DNA of 64,000 bases from Falsiruegeria mediterranea M17 (GCF_900302455.1 NZ_ONZG01000011.1:142714-206713), one strand, 5' to 3'. Positions 35,266-44,673 are shown, counted from the stretch's first letter. Made by a program: numbers and translations. Notes: generated by a model from the sequence alone, not told the origin.

Positions 35266-36845
35266 TATCTATCCCAGGTCAGCAGTTTTTTCTGGCGCAC
35301 CAGACTGACCGGATACAGCGGGTCGTTGACGAAACGGTCCAGCGTAAACTCGGGTTCCAGTTTCTTTAATTCCGCCATCACGTGAACCGCTTTGTCATGC
35401 TCTTTCAGATCGGCGTAAATCGCGAGTAAATATCGCCGCGGCGGTCGAAATTGCGGGGCAAGACAGGCCGACGTTTCCAGTGCCTGTTTTGCAGTCGCGA
35501 TATCTCCGGCCTTGAACGCAGCCAGGCCCAGCTGGAACTCGCACCAAAACTGAAGCGGCGTGCGGGCCGCCAAGCGCGAGGCGACGCGCGCGCTGCGCAG
35601 CGCATCCTCTGTTCTTCCAGCATAGATGGCAACATTGGCGAAGGCCCACCATGCCAAAGGATTGGCCGGGTTAACCTGTACGGCCATTTTGGCCAGATCC
35701 GCACCTGCCGCTGCATTCCCTCGCTCCAGAAGAACCTGAGCATTTGCTGCGGTTGACAGGACCACAGAGTTCATCGGGTCCATCTCGATCGCCTTTGCGG
35801 CAAGCATCTTACCGCTTTCGACGCAGGCTTCTGGGGCATCCGTGAACTGTTCGATAAGATTGATAACAGCGATCTGAGCTTGCCACCCAAGGAATTGGGC
35901 CGCGTTCCTGCTGTCCATTGCATCAGACAGCATAAGAGCCGCCTGGTTCAGCTCGTCTGGTTGAAAGGAAAAGATGCGGGGTATCGCAGCACCCAGAACC
36001 AGTGGCGGGCAGGCATCCGTGCCAAGCAAGTTGCGTGATTGCGCCAGATACCGGGTCAATTCGGATTGCAGTTGAAAAGCCATACCCAAAAGCGCGAGGT
36101 TTTGGTGTTCGTCTTGCGTATCAACCGACACTGGCAATGTACGAGCCCAAATCTGCCTGTTCAATCTTGGGTCATTTGCGACCAACCGCACCGAAGCCGT
36201 GCCTTCGCTTCCCCCAACCATTCCTATGGTTACCGTAACAAGTCGATCCTGGCTGTTGTCATTGGCGTTTTCTGTCAGTTCAAGTTCCCCCTGCTCTCGC
36301 AGGGCGCGACTGATCATATCCGCAAAATTCTGCAACAAGGGCGGATGCGCGCCCTGTTCATCCAGCGTCAGAACAACCTTCCAGCGCGACTCAAACTGGT
36401 CAGCAAGCACCGGCATAAGGGCAGGTGATCCACTACCGCGACGCATGAACTGGAGCCAGTTTCTAAATTCGGGATCGGCAAGATCCATCCCTTCCAGGAA
36501 TTCACCCGCTTTATGACTGCCCTCCTCGTCCCACAAAACGCAAACGAGGTCTGAGTTCAGGGAAACATCCTGTCGCGAGGCTTCGAGCACACGAACGTGC
36601 TCACCCAAGGCCCGACGCAGAGCAGACAAAGACTGGCGCAAGCTGGCGCCGGCATGGGCGGTATCGCTCTGGCTCCAGAGCTTGCTCTGCAACCACGAAC
36701 GTGTCCGGAGCAAATTGGGTGATGTTGCAAGGAGAGCCAGCAGAGCCTGAGCTTTTCGGGACTTGGGTGTCCAATCTTGACCATCCGGCCCAGTTACACG
36801 AAACGGGCCGGTCAATTGCACAGTTAAAACAGGCTCGCTTGTCAA
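35250..36845 (-). CDS. SARP-like regulator with TPR-type C-terminal domain
   Basis: A 531-residue protein. Residues 1-105 form an OmpR-type winged helix of the SARP/AfsR kind (FRVTGPDGQDWTPKSRKAQA, ASLRQSLSALRRALG). A middle mixed domain (about 190-285) resembles that of CadC-like/adenylate-cyclase-associated regulators, and the rest has helical repeats of TPR type (SVVLSTAANAQVLLERGNAA, WAFANVAIYAGRTEDALRSA). TTG start at 36845 with AAGG upstream. No membrane segment. Divergent from the glycine-zipper/subtilase pair, which it may control. Confidence 0.78.
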   Translation of the reverse strand: MTSEPVLTVQLTGPFRVTGPDGQDWTPKSRKAQALLALLATSPNLLRTRSWLQSKLWSQSDTAHAGASLRQSLSALRRALGEHVRVLEASRQDVSLNSDLVCVLWDEEGSHKAGEFLEGMDLADPEFRNWLQFMRRGSGSPALMPVLADQFESRWKVVLTLDEQGAHPPLLQNFADMISRALREQGELELTENANDNSQDRLVTVTIGMVGGSEGTASVRLVANDPRLNRQIWARTLPVSVDTQDEHQNLALLGMAFQLQSELTRYLAQSRNLLGTDACPPLVLGAAIPRIFSFQPDELNQAALMLSDAMDSRNAAQFLGWQAQIAVINLIEQFTDAPEACVESGKMLAAKAIEMDPMNSVVLSTAANAQVLLERGNAAAGADLAKMAVQVNPANPLAWWAFANVAIYAGRTEDALRSARVASRLAARTPLQFWCEFQLGLAAFKAGDIATAKQALETSACLAPQFRPPRRYLLAIYADLKEHDKAVHVMAELKKLEPEFTLDRFVNDPLYPVSLVRQKKLLTWDRYQDLG

Positions 36846-37055
36846 CTTTACTTACCTTCAAAGAAAGAATTTCTTCGGCCAGACACAAGGAGTTAGCTCC
36901 CTAGCCTGGCGTCTAAAGCTTACGGCAAGTGCATGGGGTGCGGAAAGCTTTTTCGTGAACCCACCGTGATTTTCTCAGATATCAATTGACGGGCTTGCGA
37001 CGGGTTTCGATCCTGCGTGAATCATGTTTCAAAAATTTTTTCTGGGGGAAGACAA

Positions 37056-38237
37056 ATGGGGCATCGTAGCGTTTTGCTTGGTGGAGGCATCGGCGGCGGT
37101 ATCGGGGGTGGTATCGGTGGCGGCATTGGCGGCGGTATCGGAGGGGGTATCGGCGGCGGTATAGGTGGCGGTATTGGCGGCGGCATCGGTGGCGGTATCG
37201 GTGGCGGAATAGGTGGACGTGTGTCGGCTGATCCAGGTGCTGTGGCGGCCACGCGGATCACGGCCCATGACGCACTGGCAAATTATTGGGCGCCTCCGGC
37301 GGGCAACCTGCATGTCGCCTGGTCGCCCGATCCTTCCGATCTCGGGTATTTGTCGACGCAACGGCGCCTATCGGTGATACTTGGGTCTTTGACTCCCTTG
37401 TTTCCCGTGACGTCTGACGATACCGGTCGTGTGACGGTTGGTGCGCCGGGCCATGAAATTTGTATGATCAAGGCCCCGTCTTGTGACGAGGTGGCCGCCC
37501 AAATGACCTGGTTGCGGGCATATGCGGACTTGCGTACGGATCGTGTGCACGAAATCCTTGTGCAGGCCGAAGACATCACTCCGGCATTTATGGCCATCCG
37601 TCCCTTTGGAATGCCACCTCGGCAGGACACGGCCGAATGGATAGCACTGACGCAGCAGATCGCCATCATCGTCGAGATGCAGGTCAAACACCTTTTGCAC
37701 CTACCACGTCCGGCCCTGTTTTCAGAGAAGCTGCACCCTGTCATCGATACGCCGGATCACAGCGCCTATCCGTCTGGGCATTCGACCGAGGCTTTTGCAA
37801 TCGCCACCGTTCTGAATCGGTTGGAATTCGGTCAAGGCGCCCAAGGCGGTGTTGACGCAGGCAAGCAGGTGTTTGAATTGGCCCACCGCATCGCCGTGAA
37901 CCGCACGATAGCAGGAGTGCATTATCCGATCGATTCTATGGCCGGAGCGGCTCTGGGATTTAGTATCGGCGAAGCGGTCGCGGCTTTTGCCACCGGCGAA
38001 AATGCAACCTGCTACAACTTTGACCCATCCCAGTATCTGAAGGTTGATACGGACGGTAAGGTCGTTGCGAACGAAGACTTCACCCTGACCAATCTCAAAA
38101 AGATTGTGACGGGGAGCGAAGGGCAGAGCTTTGGTCAAGCACCGGGTTATGTCACGGCCCATTGGGGCGACGCGGTCAAAGGTTGGACAAACGGCCCAGG
38201 AGTACCCCCCGCAAGCGCACCGGGTCAGGGAGGCTGA
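37056..38237 (+). CDS. PAP2/vanadium-haloperoxidase-like protein with N-terminal glycine zipper
   Basis: A 393-residue protein. After MGHRSVLL, eleven tandem GGGI units (about residues 9-52) form an uninterrupted glycine zipper. The rest carries the PAP2/haloperoxidase active site: Lys211-x6-Arg-Pro (KHLLHLPRP), PSGH with His242, and Arg283-x5-His289-x3-Asp293 (NRTIAGVHYPID). Start at ATG 37056 is set by GGGGGAAG upstream rather than GTG 37017. No ordinary signal peptide; the glycine zipper might insert into or assemble on a membrane. Either a phosphatase or a vanadium haloperoxidase is possible. The stop is 2 bp before the subtilase start, so the two are co-translated. Confidence 0.8.
   Translation: MGHRSVLLGGGIGGGIGGGIGGGIGGGIGGGIGGGIGGGIGGGIGGGIGGGIGGRVSADPGAVAATRITAHDALANYWAPPAGNLHVAWSPDPSDLGYLSTQRRLSVILGSLTPLFPVTSDDTGRVTVGAPGHEICMIKAPSCDEVAAQMTWLRAYADLRTDRVHEILVQAEDITPAFMAIRPFGMPPRQDTAEWIALTQQIAIIVEMQVKHLLHLPRPALFSEKLHPVIDTPDHSAYPSGHSTEAFAIATVLNRLEFGQGAQGGVDAGKQVFELAHRIAVNRTIAGVHYPIDSMAGAALGFSIGEAVAAFATGENATCYNFDPSQYLKVDTDGKVVANEDFTLTNLKKIVTGSEGQSFGQAPGYVTAHWGDAVKGWTNGPGVPPASAPGQGG
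37080..37211 (+). repeat. Eleven 12-bp coding repeats (GGGI units)
   Basis: 132 bp of imperfect 12-bp units of the form GGN GGN GGN AT(C/T/A), each encoding Gly-Gly-Gly-Ile. Third positions vary freely while the protein is perfectly kept, so selection acts on the peptide. Unit number could vary between strains by slippage in steps that keep the frame. Confidence 0.95.
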
Positions 38238-38239
38238 TC

Positions 38240-40369
38240 ATGCTGACCTGGGGAGACTGGATGGATCATCCCCTGGGCTATGAAGCGCCCTATGTGGATT
38301 GGTTCGATATCCTTCACGACGGACGGCGTGGTGACAAACCCGAGTTCGTAAGACAGATTGTGCCGCGTGCTGCGGATGATTTCAAAAGCCTCGACACTGG
38401 GGTCGATGCCCTGGCGGGGGCTGAGACGGCAGAGCCAGGTCCATTTGTCATCCGGTCGCCAAAGTTCATGACCAACACCGGTTTTGCCAACTGGTGGAAC
38501 AATCGACCGGACAAACAGACCTGGCTGCCACCCGCAGATACGTTCGACTACCCGACAGTGGAGAAGGACGCGGTGATCATCGGGATCATAGACGTGGGTC
38601 TGGCGCTTGGTCACCGTCGCTTCCGCTTGGAAGACGGGCAAACGCGCGTTTTGGGCACTTGGCTGCAAGGCGCCCCGGTCGACAGGCAAGGTGATGTTCC
38701 CGAGGCGGCACCTCACCTTCCGTTTGGCGGTCATTTGTTCGAGGCACAGATAAACGAGGCGTTGACGCAGTCCAGCGTCGGACAAGACCTGAAGGCGCCG
38801 TTGGATCAGGACGGGTTCAACCGAATGGCTGGCCTGACGAACTACTCGCGACCAGAAACTGAGCGTTTGCTGGCTGGGCGCGCCTCGCATGGCACCCATG
38901 TGATGGGGCTTGCAGGGGGTGCGGACCCCGATACAGCTCAAGGCCGCGCATTTGGCGAAAAGACGCGCTTTCTGCTGGTCTCGCTGCCGCCGGCACTTGC
39001 TTTTGGAGAGGGTGGAACTTTCCTGGATTTCTATCTGATTTACGCGCTCAGGTGGCTGGTTGAGGTCAATGCTCGCATCGCCGAGAAATCCGGTTTGGAC
39101 AGACCCCGGCCGATGGTGGTCAATGCGTCTTTCGGCAAGCATGCCGGTTCCAAGGACGGAGCCCAACCGTTCGTCAACGCGATGCTGCATCAAGGTCAGT
39201 CCGGGCCTTCCGCAGCCCAAGGCGTGGACGAAGTGACCACCCGCGTGCCCTTTCACGCGGTGCTTCCGGCAGGAAACTCGAACCTGGATCGGGCCACGGC
39301 CAAGTTTTTGCTGACACCGTCAGAGTCACCCCAAGCCGAGATAGATTGGGTTGTTCAACCCGACGACGAAACGTCGAACTTTCTTGAGGTCTGGTGCGAG
39401 GAAACAAGCGACAGCGCGGCAGGAGACTGCCCATTGGCAATCGAATTGGTGCCGCCAGGGCAAGCGCCCGCCGGAGAAGACGCAGGAGCCGATGGGCAAA
39501 TACAGGAGCTGTTCAGAACCATAGCCACCGAAAGCATGCAACAGCTGGCGCGAATTTACTGCCAACGGATCGACCCTCCCAGCACTGAAGGAGGCGACGT
39601 CGATGCCGTTCGGCGATTCCGCTACCTGCTTTGCTTGGGGCCCGATCGGTATCGCAGCGACATATGGGACAACCCGCCTTCGGGACGGTGGACTGTGAGG
39701 TTGAAAAACATGTCGCCAGACAAACCGCTGTCAGTATCAGCCATGGTGCAAACGGACCTGCCGGTGATGCCGGGATCGTCAGTTACGCGAGCGGCCTATC
39801 TGGATGATCCGACCTACGAAAAATTCACCGAAGACGGCAGGGTGCGGGACACTCACGACTATCGGTTCCGCAGGCTGTTTCAGTCCGCGTCAGAGGCCGC
39901 AGATCTGGACACCGGTGAATTCGTCAAACGTCATGGCACATTGAACACCTATGCCGCCAACAGCACGGTTGCGACAATTGCAGGGTACCGGACTAATGAC
40001 GGCAGGCCTGCTGCCTATTCCTCGACCGGAAGAGGGATAAAGGCAGGTCCTGATGCACGCGGGGCGCCCACGATCGCACTCCCGACAGACGACGGCTATG
40101 CGCATCCTGGGGTATTGTCTGATGGTGCCAGTGATGGGTCGGTTGTGGCAATGCAAGGCACCAGCTTTGCCAGTGCGATGGCCACACGGATGGTTGTGAA
40201 TGCTTGGTTGACCCGACAGCATGACCCTTATGGCAACATTCCTATCAATCAGTTTCTTGCGGTGACCGCTCAGCGGCAGCCTGCACAAGAAGGATGGTTC
40301 AAATCGCCGGTCGAGGTAACAAAGGTGGGCGCTGGTCGTGTTGTCTTCGACGATCGAAGATCTCGCTGA
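38240..40369 (+). CDS. Subtilisin-like (S8) serine peptidase without signal peptide
   Basis: A 709-residue S8 peptidase with the full catalytic set: Asp118 (IIGIIDVGLALGH), His217 (RASHGTHVMG), oxyanion Asn346 (LPAGNSN) and Ser642 (GTSFASAMATRM). There is a long insertion between Asn346 and Ser642 that looks like a beta-sandwich. No signal peptide or propeptide-like N-terminus is seen (MLTWGDWMDHPLGYEAPYVD), so a cytosolic enzyme is likely. ATG 38240 with CAGGGAGG upstream, 2 bp after the glycine-zipper gene. The pair looks like a functional unit; its target is unknown. Confidence 0.88.
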   Translation: MLTWGDWMDHPLGYEAPYVDWFDILHDGRRGDKPEFVRQIVPRAADDFKSLDTGVDALAGAETAEPGPFVIRSPKFMTNTGFANWWNNRPDKQTWLPPADTFDYPTVEKDAVIIGIIDVGLALGHRRFRLEDGQTRVLGTWLQGAPVDRQGDVPEAAPHLPFGGHLFEAQINEALTQSSVGQDLKAPLDQDGFNRMAGLTNYSRPETERLLAGRASHGTHVMGLAGGADPDTAQGRAFGEKTRFLLVSLPPALAFGEGGTFLDFYLIYALRWLVEVNARIAEKSGLDRPRPMVVNASFGKHAGSKDGAQPFVNAMLHQGQSGPSAAQGVDEVTTRVPFHAVLPAGNSNLDRATAKFLLTPSESPQAEIDWVVQPDDETSNFLEVWCEETSDSAAGDCPLAIELVPPGQAPAGEDAGADGQIQELFRTIATESMQQLARIYCQRIDPPSTEGGDVDAVRRFRYLLCLGPDRYRSDIWDNPPSGRWTVRLKNMSPDKPLSVSAMVQTDLPVMPGSSVTRAAYLDDPTYEKFTEDGRVRDTHDYRFRRLFQSASEAADLDTGEFVKRHGTLNTYAANSTVATIAGYRTNDGRPAAYSSTGRGIKAGPDARGAPTIALPTDDGYAHPGVLSDGASDGSVVAMQGTSFASAMATRMVVNAWLTRQHDPYGNIPINQFLAVTAQRQPAQEGWFKSPVEVTKVGAGRVVFDDRRSR

Positions 40370-40428
40370 CTGTGGATCGATGATGCAATAGCCACCTTGG
40401 CGCGGCGCAAAGAACCTGCTGACGAATG

Positions 40429-40471
40429 GTTCCGACAGTACCAGGCTTTGATCACCTGGTACCGTCGGAAC
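40429..40471. terminator. Long near-perfect hairpin between convergent genes
   Basis: GTTCCGACAGTACCAGG at 40429-40445 pairs with CCTGGTACCGTCGGAAC at 40455-40471: 17 bp with one mismatch, 9-base loop. The loop holds the stop codon of the minus-strand AbrB-type gene, and the right arm encodes its last residues. It probably ends transcription from both sides, although no T-run is present. Confidence 0.6.
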
Positions 40472-41513
40472 TGGCACGGCGCGTCAAAAGCCCCGCCACG
40501 GTAACGGTCAAGATGATCCGGAACAGGTGATGCGTGGTGACCAATATCGGCGCGACGCCAAGGCTCAGCGCCACAAGGCTCATCTCTGTCACGCCGCCGG
40601 GCGCAAAACTGATCAGCAAAGCTTGAAATGAGATGGGAACCACCTTTTCCAAAAGAACGGCAAACATCGACGCAAGGGCAAGCGTCAAGCCGACAGACAC
40701 GGCCCCCAACCCAAAGGCCGCAAGAAGACGACGCGGCGTTGAGCGCGCAAAGTTGGCGCCAAGACCTGAGCCGACAACCAATTGGGCCAGGTTCATCAAG
40801 CTCGCCGGACCGTTCACCTCAATTGCAGTTGTCGCCTGAAACACGGCGGTTACGATCATCGGTCCGATCAAGGGGCCTGCAGGGAGTTTCAACCAAGGCC
40901 CAATCAGGGCACCGGCGACCGCAAGGATCAAAAAGAGCGCCGTGTCCGTTAGCTCTGCTCGCGCCTTTTCAAGGGTTTGCCCGGCAGCGCTGCCAACGGT
41001 TTCACCAGTGACCAGTTGGAACAAAAGCGGCACCGAAACAATGACAAGCACAATCCGCACAAAGTGCTGGAGGGTTAGGGTTTCCGCATCACCTCCTGCT
41101 TTTTCCCCAAGAGATACGGCTTCGATCAATCCTCCGGGCATCGCCGCATACATGGCAGTGACCCGGTCAAGACCGCCCAGGCGACGAAAAATGGTGTAGT
41201 TGATCAGCTGAGCTGCGGCCACGAAAAGCACCATTGCCCCCAAAGTGACCACAAGATCTGGGGCGGCGTCGAAAGCGTCTGAACTGAAGGTCGAACCGAT
41301 CATTGTGCCAATGACGGCGATAAAGGCATGGCGAAGTCGGATCGGAAACCAAAGACGCTGACCTGCGCGCGCGTAGCTCACGAGCGAAACTGTTGCGGCC
41401 ATAGCCATGCTTCCCAACAGATAAGGGATCGGCAGGCCGATCCAATCCGCCAGAACCGCACCGAATAGTCCGGAACCAAGGATCAGGACCAATTGGAAAA
41501 ACTTGTTATCCAT
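40452..41513 (-). CDS. AbrB-family membrane protein
   Basis: A 353-residue integral membrane protein of the family named after AbrB duplication (often mislabelled ammonia monooxygenase). About ten transmembrane helices in two related halves; the repeated pattern GxxLGxxLxxxxxxPxPxLLG is seen near GSGLFGAVLADWIGLPIPYL and again in the second half near PLIGPMIVTAVFQ. ATG 41513 is chosen over 41570. Substrate unknown; transporter role is inferred. Two palindromes lie upstream. Confidence 0.85.
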   Translation of the reverse strand: MDNKFFQLVLILGSGLFGAVLADWIGLPIPYLLGSMAMAATVSLVSYARAGQRLWFPIRLRHAFIAVIGTMIGSTFSSDAFDAAPDLVVTLGAMVLFVAAAQLINYTIFRRLGGLDRVTAMYAAMPGGLIEAVSLGEKAGGDAETLTLQHFVRIVLVIVSVPLLFQLVTGETVGSAAGQTLEKARAELTDTALFLILAVAGALIGPWLKLPAGPLIGPMIVTAVFQATTAIEVNGPASLMNLAQLVVGSGLGANFARSTPRRLLAAFGLGAVSVGLTLALASMFAVLLEKVVPISFQALLISFAPGGVTEMSLVALSLGVAPILVTTHHLFRIILTVTVAGLLTRRASSDGTR

Positions 41514-41600
41514 CTCAGAACTCTTCCTTGCAGGGCACACACTCAGGTTGATCTCCAGTCTTTCAATCACTCAAGGCTTGGCAAAGGTGCAAGCACAAAT

Positions 41601-41627
41601 AATGCTGCATTCGCAACATTAATGTTG
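41601..41627. promoter_or_regulatory. Two palindromes in the AbrB/sulfatase divergent region
   Basis: CAACATTAATGTTG at 41614-41627 is a perfect 14-bp palindrome, and AATGCTGCATT at 41601-41611 is a second dyad beside it. They lie about 90-115 bp upstream of the AbrB-type start and 220 bp upstream of the sulfatase. The rest of the 333-bp region shows no gene. No regulator gene is adjacent, so the binding protein is unknown. Confidence 0.5.
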
Positions 41628-41846
41628 TATATAGCAATTATGCACGATAATCTGCGCACAAGTCGGGTGCCAGCACTGTGAAGTCTGACAAAAGAATTGA
41701 GAGGCAAGAACGCAGGTGTAGTCTTGGTCGCTTGATGGAACCGACGGCTCTTAGACCGCAATGGGACGCGCCCCAGGACACTACACGATACTTTCACCAC
41801 CCTCTGACGGGTTTGGCAATTTCACACACAAAGGTTCGAAAGCCCT

Positions 41847-43376
41847 ATGACACGCCCAAACTTTGTTTTCATAACATCTGACCAACATCGTGGTGATTGC
41901 CTTGGGGTCGAAGGCCGAAACATTCGTACGCCGCACTTGGATCAACTTGCGGCAAGGGGAACGCGGTTTACATCAGCAATTTGTCCGTCCCCGGTGTGTC
42001 AGCCATCACGGGCTTCGATACTGACCGGACAGTTATGTCGAACGCACGGCGTGCATGACAATGGTATCGACCTGGAACCAAACGTGGGTGAAAACGGGTT
42101 TGCTGGCGCGCTTGGGGTCGCCGGATATCAGAGTGCCTATTTTGGCAAGGCGCATTTCTCGAGCTATGACGCTCGCCACAAGACCGGCACCCCAGAAAGC
42201 GTATTGTCATCCGAAGACTACGGCGATGATTGGTATGGTCCTTACATGGGCTTCGACCACGTCGAGATCATGATCCACGGGCACAACTATTTCACCCCTC
42301 AGAAGCCACCGCGAGGCCAGCATTTCGAGCGGTTCTACTATGGCTCGGGGATAGGGGATGAATTGAACAGGCTTTACAACGAGACAGGCCGGGACACCAA
42401 GGATGCTGCACAAACCTGGCATTCACAGCTGCCCTTGGCTTATCACAACACGCCTTGGACCGCAGACCGCGCCATTGATTGGCTGAAGTTCAAGCGTGAC
42501 AGCGACAAACCTTTTGTAACCTGGATCAGCTTCCCGGACCCGCACCATCCGTTCGATTGCCCCGAACCCTGGTCACTGCTGCATGACCCCAAGGACGTGG
42601 ATTTGCCCGAACATCGGACGCGTGATCTGGAAAACCGGCCCTGGTGGCACAAAGCAGCGCTGGACAACGAGCCCCAAGGCGATCCGGAGTCGATCAGGAT
42701 CCGCAGGGATTATTCGAGGATCTCGCAGCAGACTGACGATCAACTGCGTGAAATCATCGCCAACACATATGGCCAGATCGCGCTAATCGATCACAACATT
42801 GGCCGGATCATGAATGCGTTGCGCGAGGCAGGATTGGATGAAAACACCTATGTCATCTACTCGGCGGATCACGGAGATTGGCTGGGAGATCATGGGTTGG
42901 TACTGAAAGGCCCAATGTTCTACGAAGGTCTTTTACGAGTTCCTCTGATCGTCCAGGGGCCGGGCGTGCCCGCCGGAAAGGTTGTTGAGGAGCCAGTGTC
43001 TGCAATTGATCTGGGTCCCACATTTTACGACCTGGCGGATGTTTCAGCTCGGACACCTCAACACGGCCAAAGCCTGCGCCCGCTTTGGGAAGGTGAACAA
43101 GCAACACGAGACTTTGCAATGAGCGAATGGGAGCTTTTGTCAAATCGTGCTGGGGTGGCTTTATCCCTGCGTTGTGTACGCACAAAGTCCGCGAAACTGA
43201 CAAAGGATATGCGCTCTGGCGCGGGAGAGATGTATGATCTGAGCCGCGATCCAAACGAGATGATCAATGTGTTCGACGATCCCGAGTTCGCCGAGTTACG
43301 CGAAACGTTGGAAAGCTACTTGGATTTGCGACCGGATGATATTGGTCCGAACCGCACCCCGGTTGGTCCCGCCTAA
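41847..43376 (+). CDS. Type I sulfatase (formylglycine-dependent)
   Basis: A 509-residue alkaline-phosphatase-superfamily sulfatase. The formylglycine motif is Cys51 in CQPSRASILTG (C-x-P-S-R), and the metal ligand motif is ITSDQHRG at residues 10-17, with a second metal site in IYSADHGDWLGDHG. No signal peptide, so a cytosolic enzyme acting on an imported sulfate ester, choline sulfate-like substrate or phosphonate monoester. A Cys-type site needs formylglycine-generating enzyme, which is not in this window. Confidence 0.9.
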   Translation: MTRPNFVFITSDQHRGDCLGVEGRNIRTPHLDQLAARGTRFTSAICPSPVCQPSRASILTGQLCRTHGVHDNGIDLEPNVGENGFAGALGVAGYQSAYFGKAHFSSYDARHKTGTPESVLSSEDYGDDWYGPYMGFDHVEIMIHGHNYFTPQKPPRGQHFERFYYGSGIGDELNRLYNETGRDTKDAAQTWHSQLPLAYHNTPWTADRAIDWLKFKRDSDKPFVTWISFPDPHHPFDCPEPWSLLHDPKDVDLPEHRTRDLENRPWWHKAALDNEPQGDPESIRIRRDYSRISQQTDDQLREIIANTYGQIALIDHNIGRIMNALREAGLDENTYVIYSADHGDWLGDHGLVLKGPMFYEGLLRVPLIVQGPGVPAGKVVEEPVSAIDLGPTFYDLADVSARTPQHGQSLRPLWEGEQATRDFAMSEWELLSNRAGVALSLRCVRTKSAKLTKDMRSGAGEMYDLSRDPNEMINVFDDPEFAELRETLESYLDLRPDDIGPNRTPVGPA

Positions 43377-43503
43377 CTCTTCACTTGCTCTGGCGCGCTT
43401 GCATTTATCAGGGATTGTGGAACACGATTGGCTTTCGCAAGGGTCTTGACTTACCGATGGTGATGAACAGTCTGATGGCCCTTTCGCACCCGGCAGAGCT
43501 GCC

Positions 43504-44673
43504 TCAGTAAGGCAGCCCGACATAGTTCTGAGCAAAAACCGACTGCGCTTCGCGATTGTCCCGAAGGAAATTGACATCCGCCTGCTGCATCTTGAGGTCG
43601 AACTCGTTCTGCTTGGGAAACCGGTGCAAAAGGTTGGTGGTGGCCCAGCTGAACCGTTCGGCTTTCCAGATCCGTGCCAGGGCCTTTTCGGAATACCGAT
43701 CAAGACCTTCGCTGTCGCCATCTTCGTAAAACTGGAGCAACCCATTGTAGAGATAGTGGATGTCACTGGCGGCGGTGTTCAATCCCTTCGCACCGGTTGG
43801 CGGTACAATATGCGCCGCATCCCCGCACAGGAACAGCCGCCCCCATCGCATCGGCTCGGTTACAAAGGATCGCAACGGGGCAATGGATTTTTCAATTGAC
43901 GGCCCAGTGACAAGCTTCTCGGCAAACTCCTGAGGAATGCGGCGCTTCAGTTCTTGCCAGAATGCATCATCGGTCCAATCGTCGGGTGAGTCCGACAAAG
44001 AGCACTGGATATAGTAGCGGCTCAGGTTGTCGTTGCGCATCGAACAAAGCGCAAATCCACGGTCCGAGCCCGAATAGATCAGCTCGTGATTGACAGGGGG
44101 TGTTTCCGACAGGATGCCAAGCCAGCCAAAGGGGTAGAGCTTCTCGTATTCCTTGCGAAGGGTCAGCGGGATGGTCTGGCGGCTGACGCCATGAAACCCG
44201 TCGCAGCCAGCCACGTAATCACACTCGATACGGTGCTCGATGCCACCTACCGAATAGGTGACAAATGGCGCATCGCTGTCAGCATCATGAATGGTGACAT
44301 CTTCGGTGTTGAAGATGATCTTGCCACCCATGGCTTCACGGGCTTCATAAAGATCCCTGGTGACTTCGGTCTGACCGTAGACCACCACATGGCTGCCAGT
44401 GTGTTCCTTGAAGTTGATGCCGAATTGCGTCTCACCATATGAGATGATCGTTCCGTCATGGACAAAGCACTCCTTGTCCATGCGCTCAGAGACACCGGCT
44501 TCGCGCATCAAGTCGACAAAGCCTGTCTCAAGAATGCCGGCCCGTATGCGGCCAAGAACATAGTCCTTGGTCTTGCGTTCCAGCACCACAGTATCGATGC
44601 CTCTGCGGTGAAGAAGTTGGCTCAGCAACAAACCCGAAGGACCGCCACCAACGATTAGAACCTGAGTACGCAT
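43504..44673 (-). CDS. pobA: 4-hydroxybenzoate 3-monooxygenase
   Basis: A 389-residue FAD monooxygenase that converts 4-hydroxybenzoate to protocatechuate with NADPH and oxygen. GGGPSGLLLSQLL (GxGxxG) binds FAD at the N-terminus, YVAGCDGFHGVSR is the DG motif, and LFLCGDAAHIVPPTGAKGLN the second FAD motif. Length agrees with the family (about 390). ATG 44673 follows GGAGGGAAGG. Protocatechuate ring-cleavage genes are not nearby. The upstream region has an inverted GGTTGTTCAA/TTGAACACAAACC pair that could bind a PobR-type regulator. Confidence 0.93.
   Translation of the reverse strand: MRTQVLIVGGGPSGLLLSQLLHRRGIDTVVLERKTKDYVLGRIRAGILETGFVDLMREAGVSERMDKECFVHDGTIISYGETQFGINFKEHTGSHVVVYGQTEVTRDLYEAREAMGGKIIFNTEDVTIHDADSDAPFVTYSVGGIEHRIECDYVAGCDGFHGVSRQTIPLTLRKEYEKLYPFGWLGILSETPPVNHELIYSGSDRGFALCSMRNDNLSRYYIQCSLSDSPDDWTDDAFWQELKRRIPQEFAEKLVTGPSIEKSIAPLRSFVTEPMRWGRLFLCGDAAHIVPPTGAKGLNTAASDIHYLYNGLLQFYEDGDSEGLDRYSEKALARIWKAERFSWATTNLLHRFPKQNEFDLKMQQADVNFLRDNREAQSVFAQNYVGLPY

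Noticed and set aside
37080..37211. Tandem 12-bp repeats as a CRISPR-like or non-coding array
   Set aside because: No spacers; the units are contiguous and encode a regular peptide within a good gene.
43382..43510. Protein-like stub on the plus strand ending LMALSHPAELPQ
   Set aside because: It overlaps the 3' end of pobA, has no start or family match, and is too short to separate from chance.
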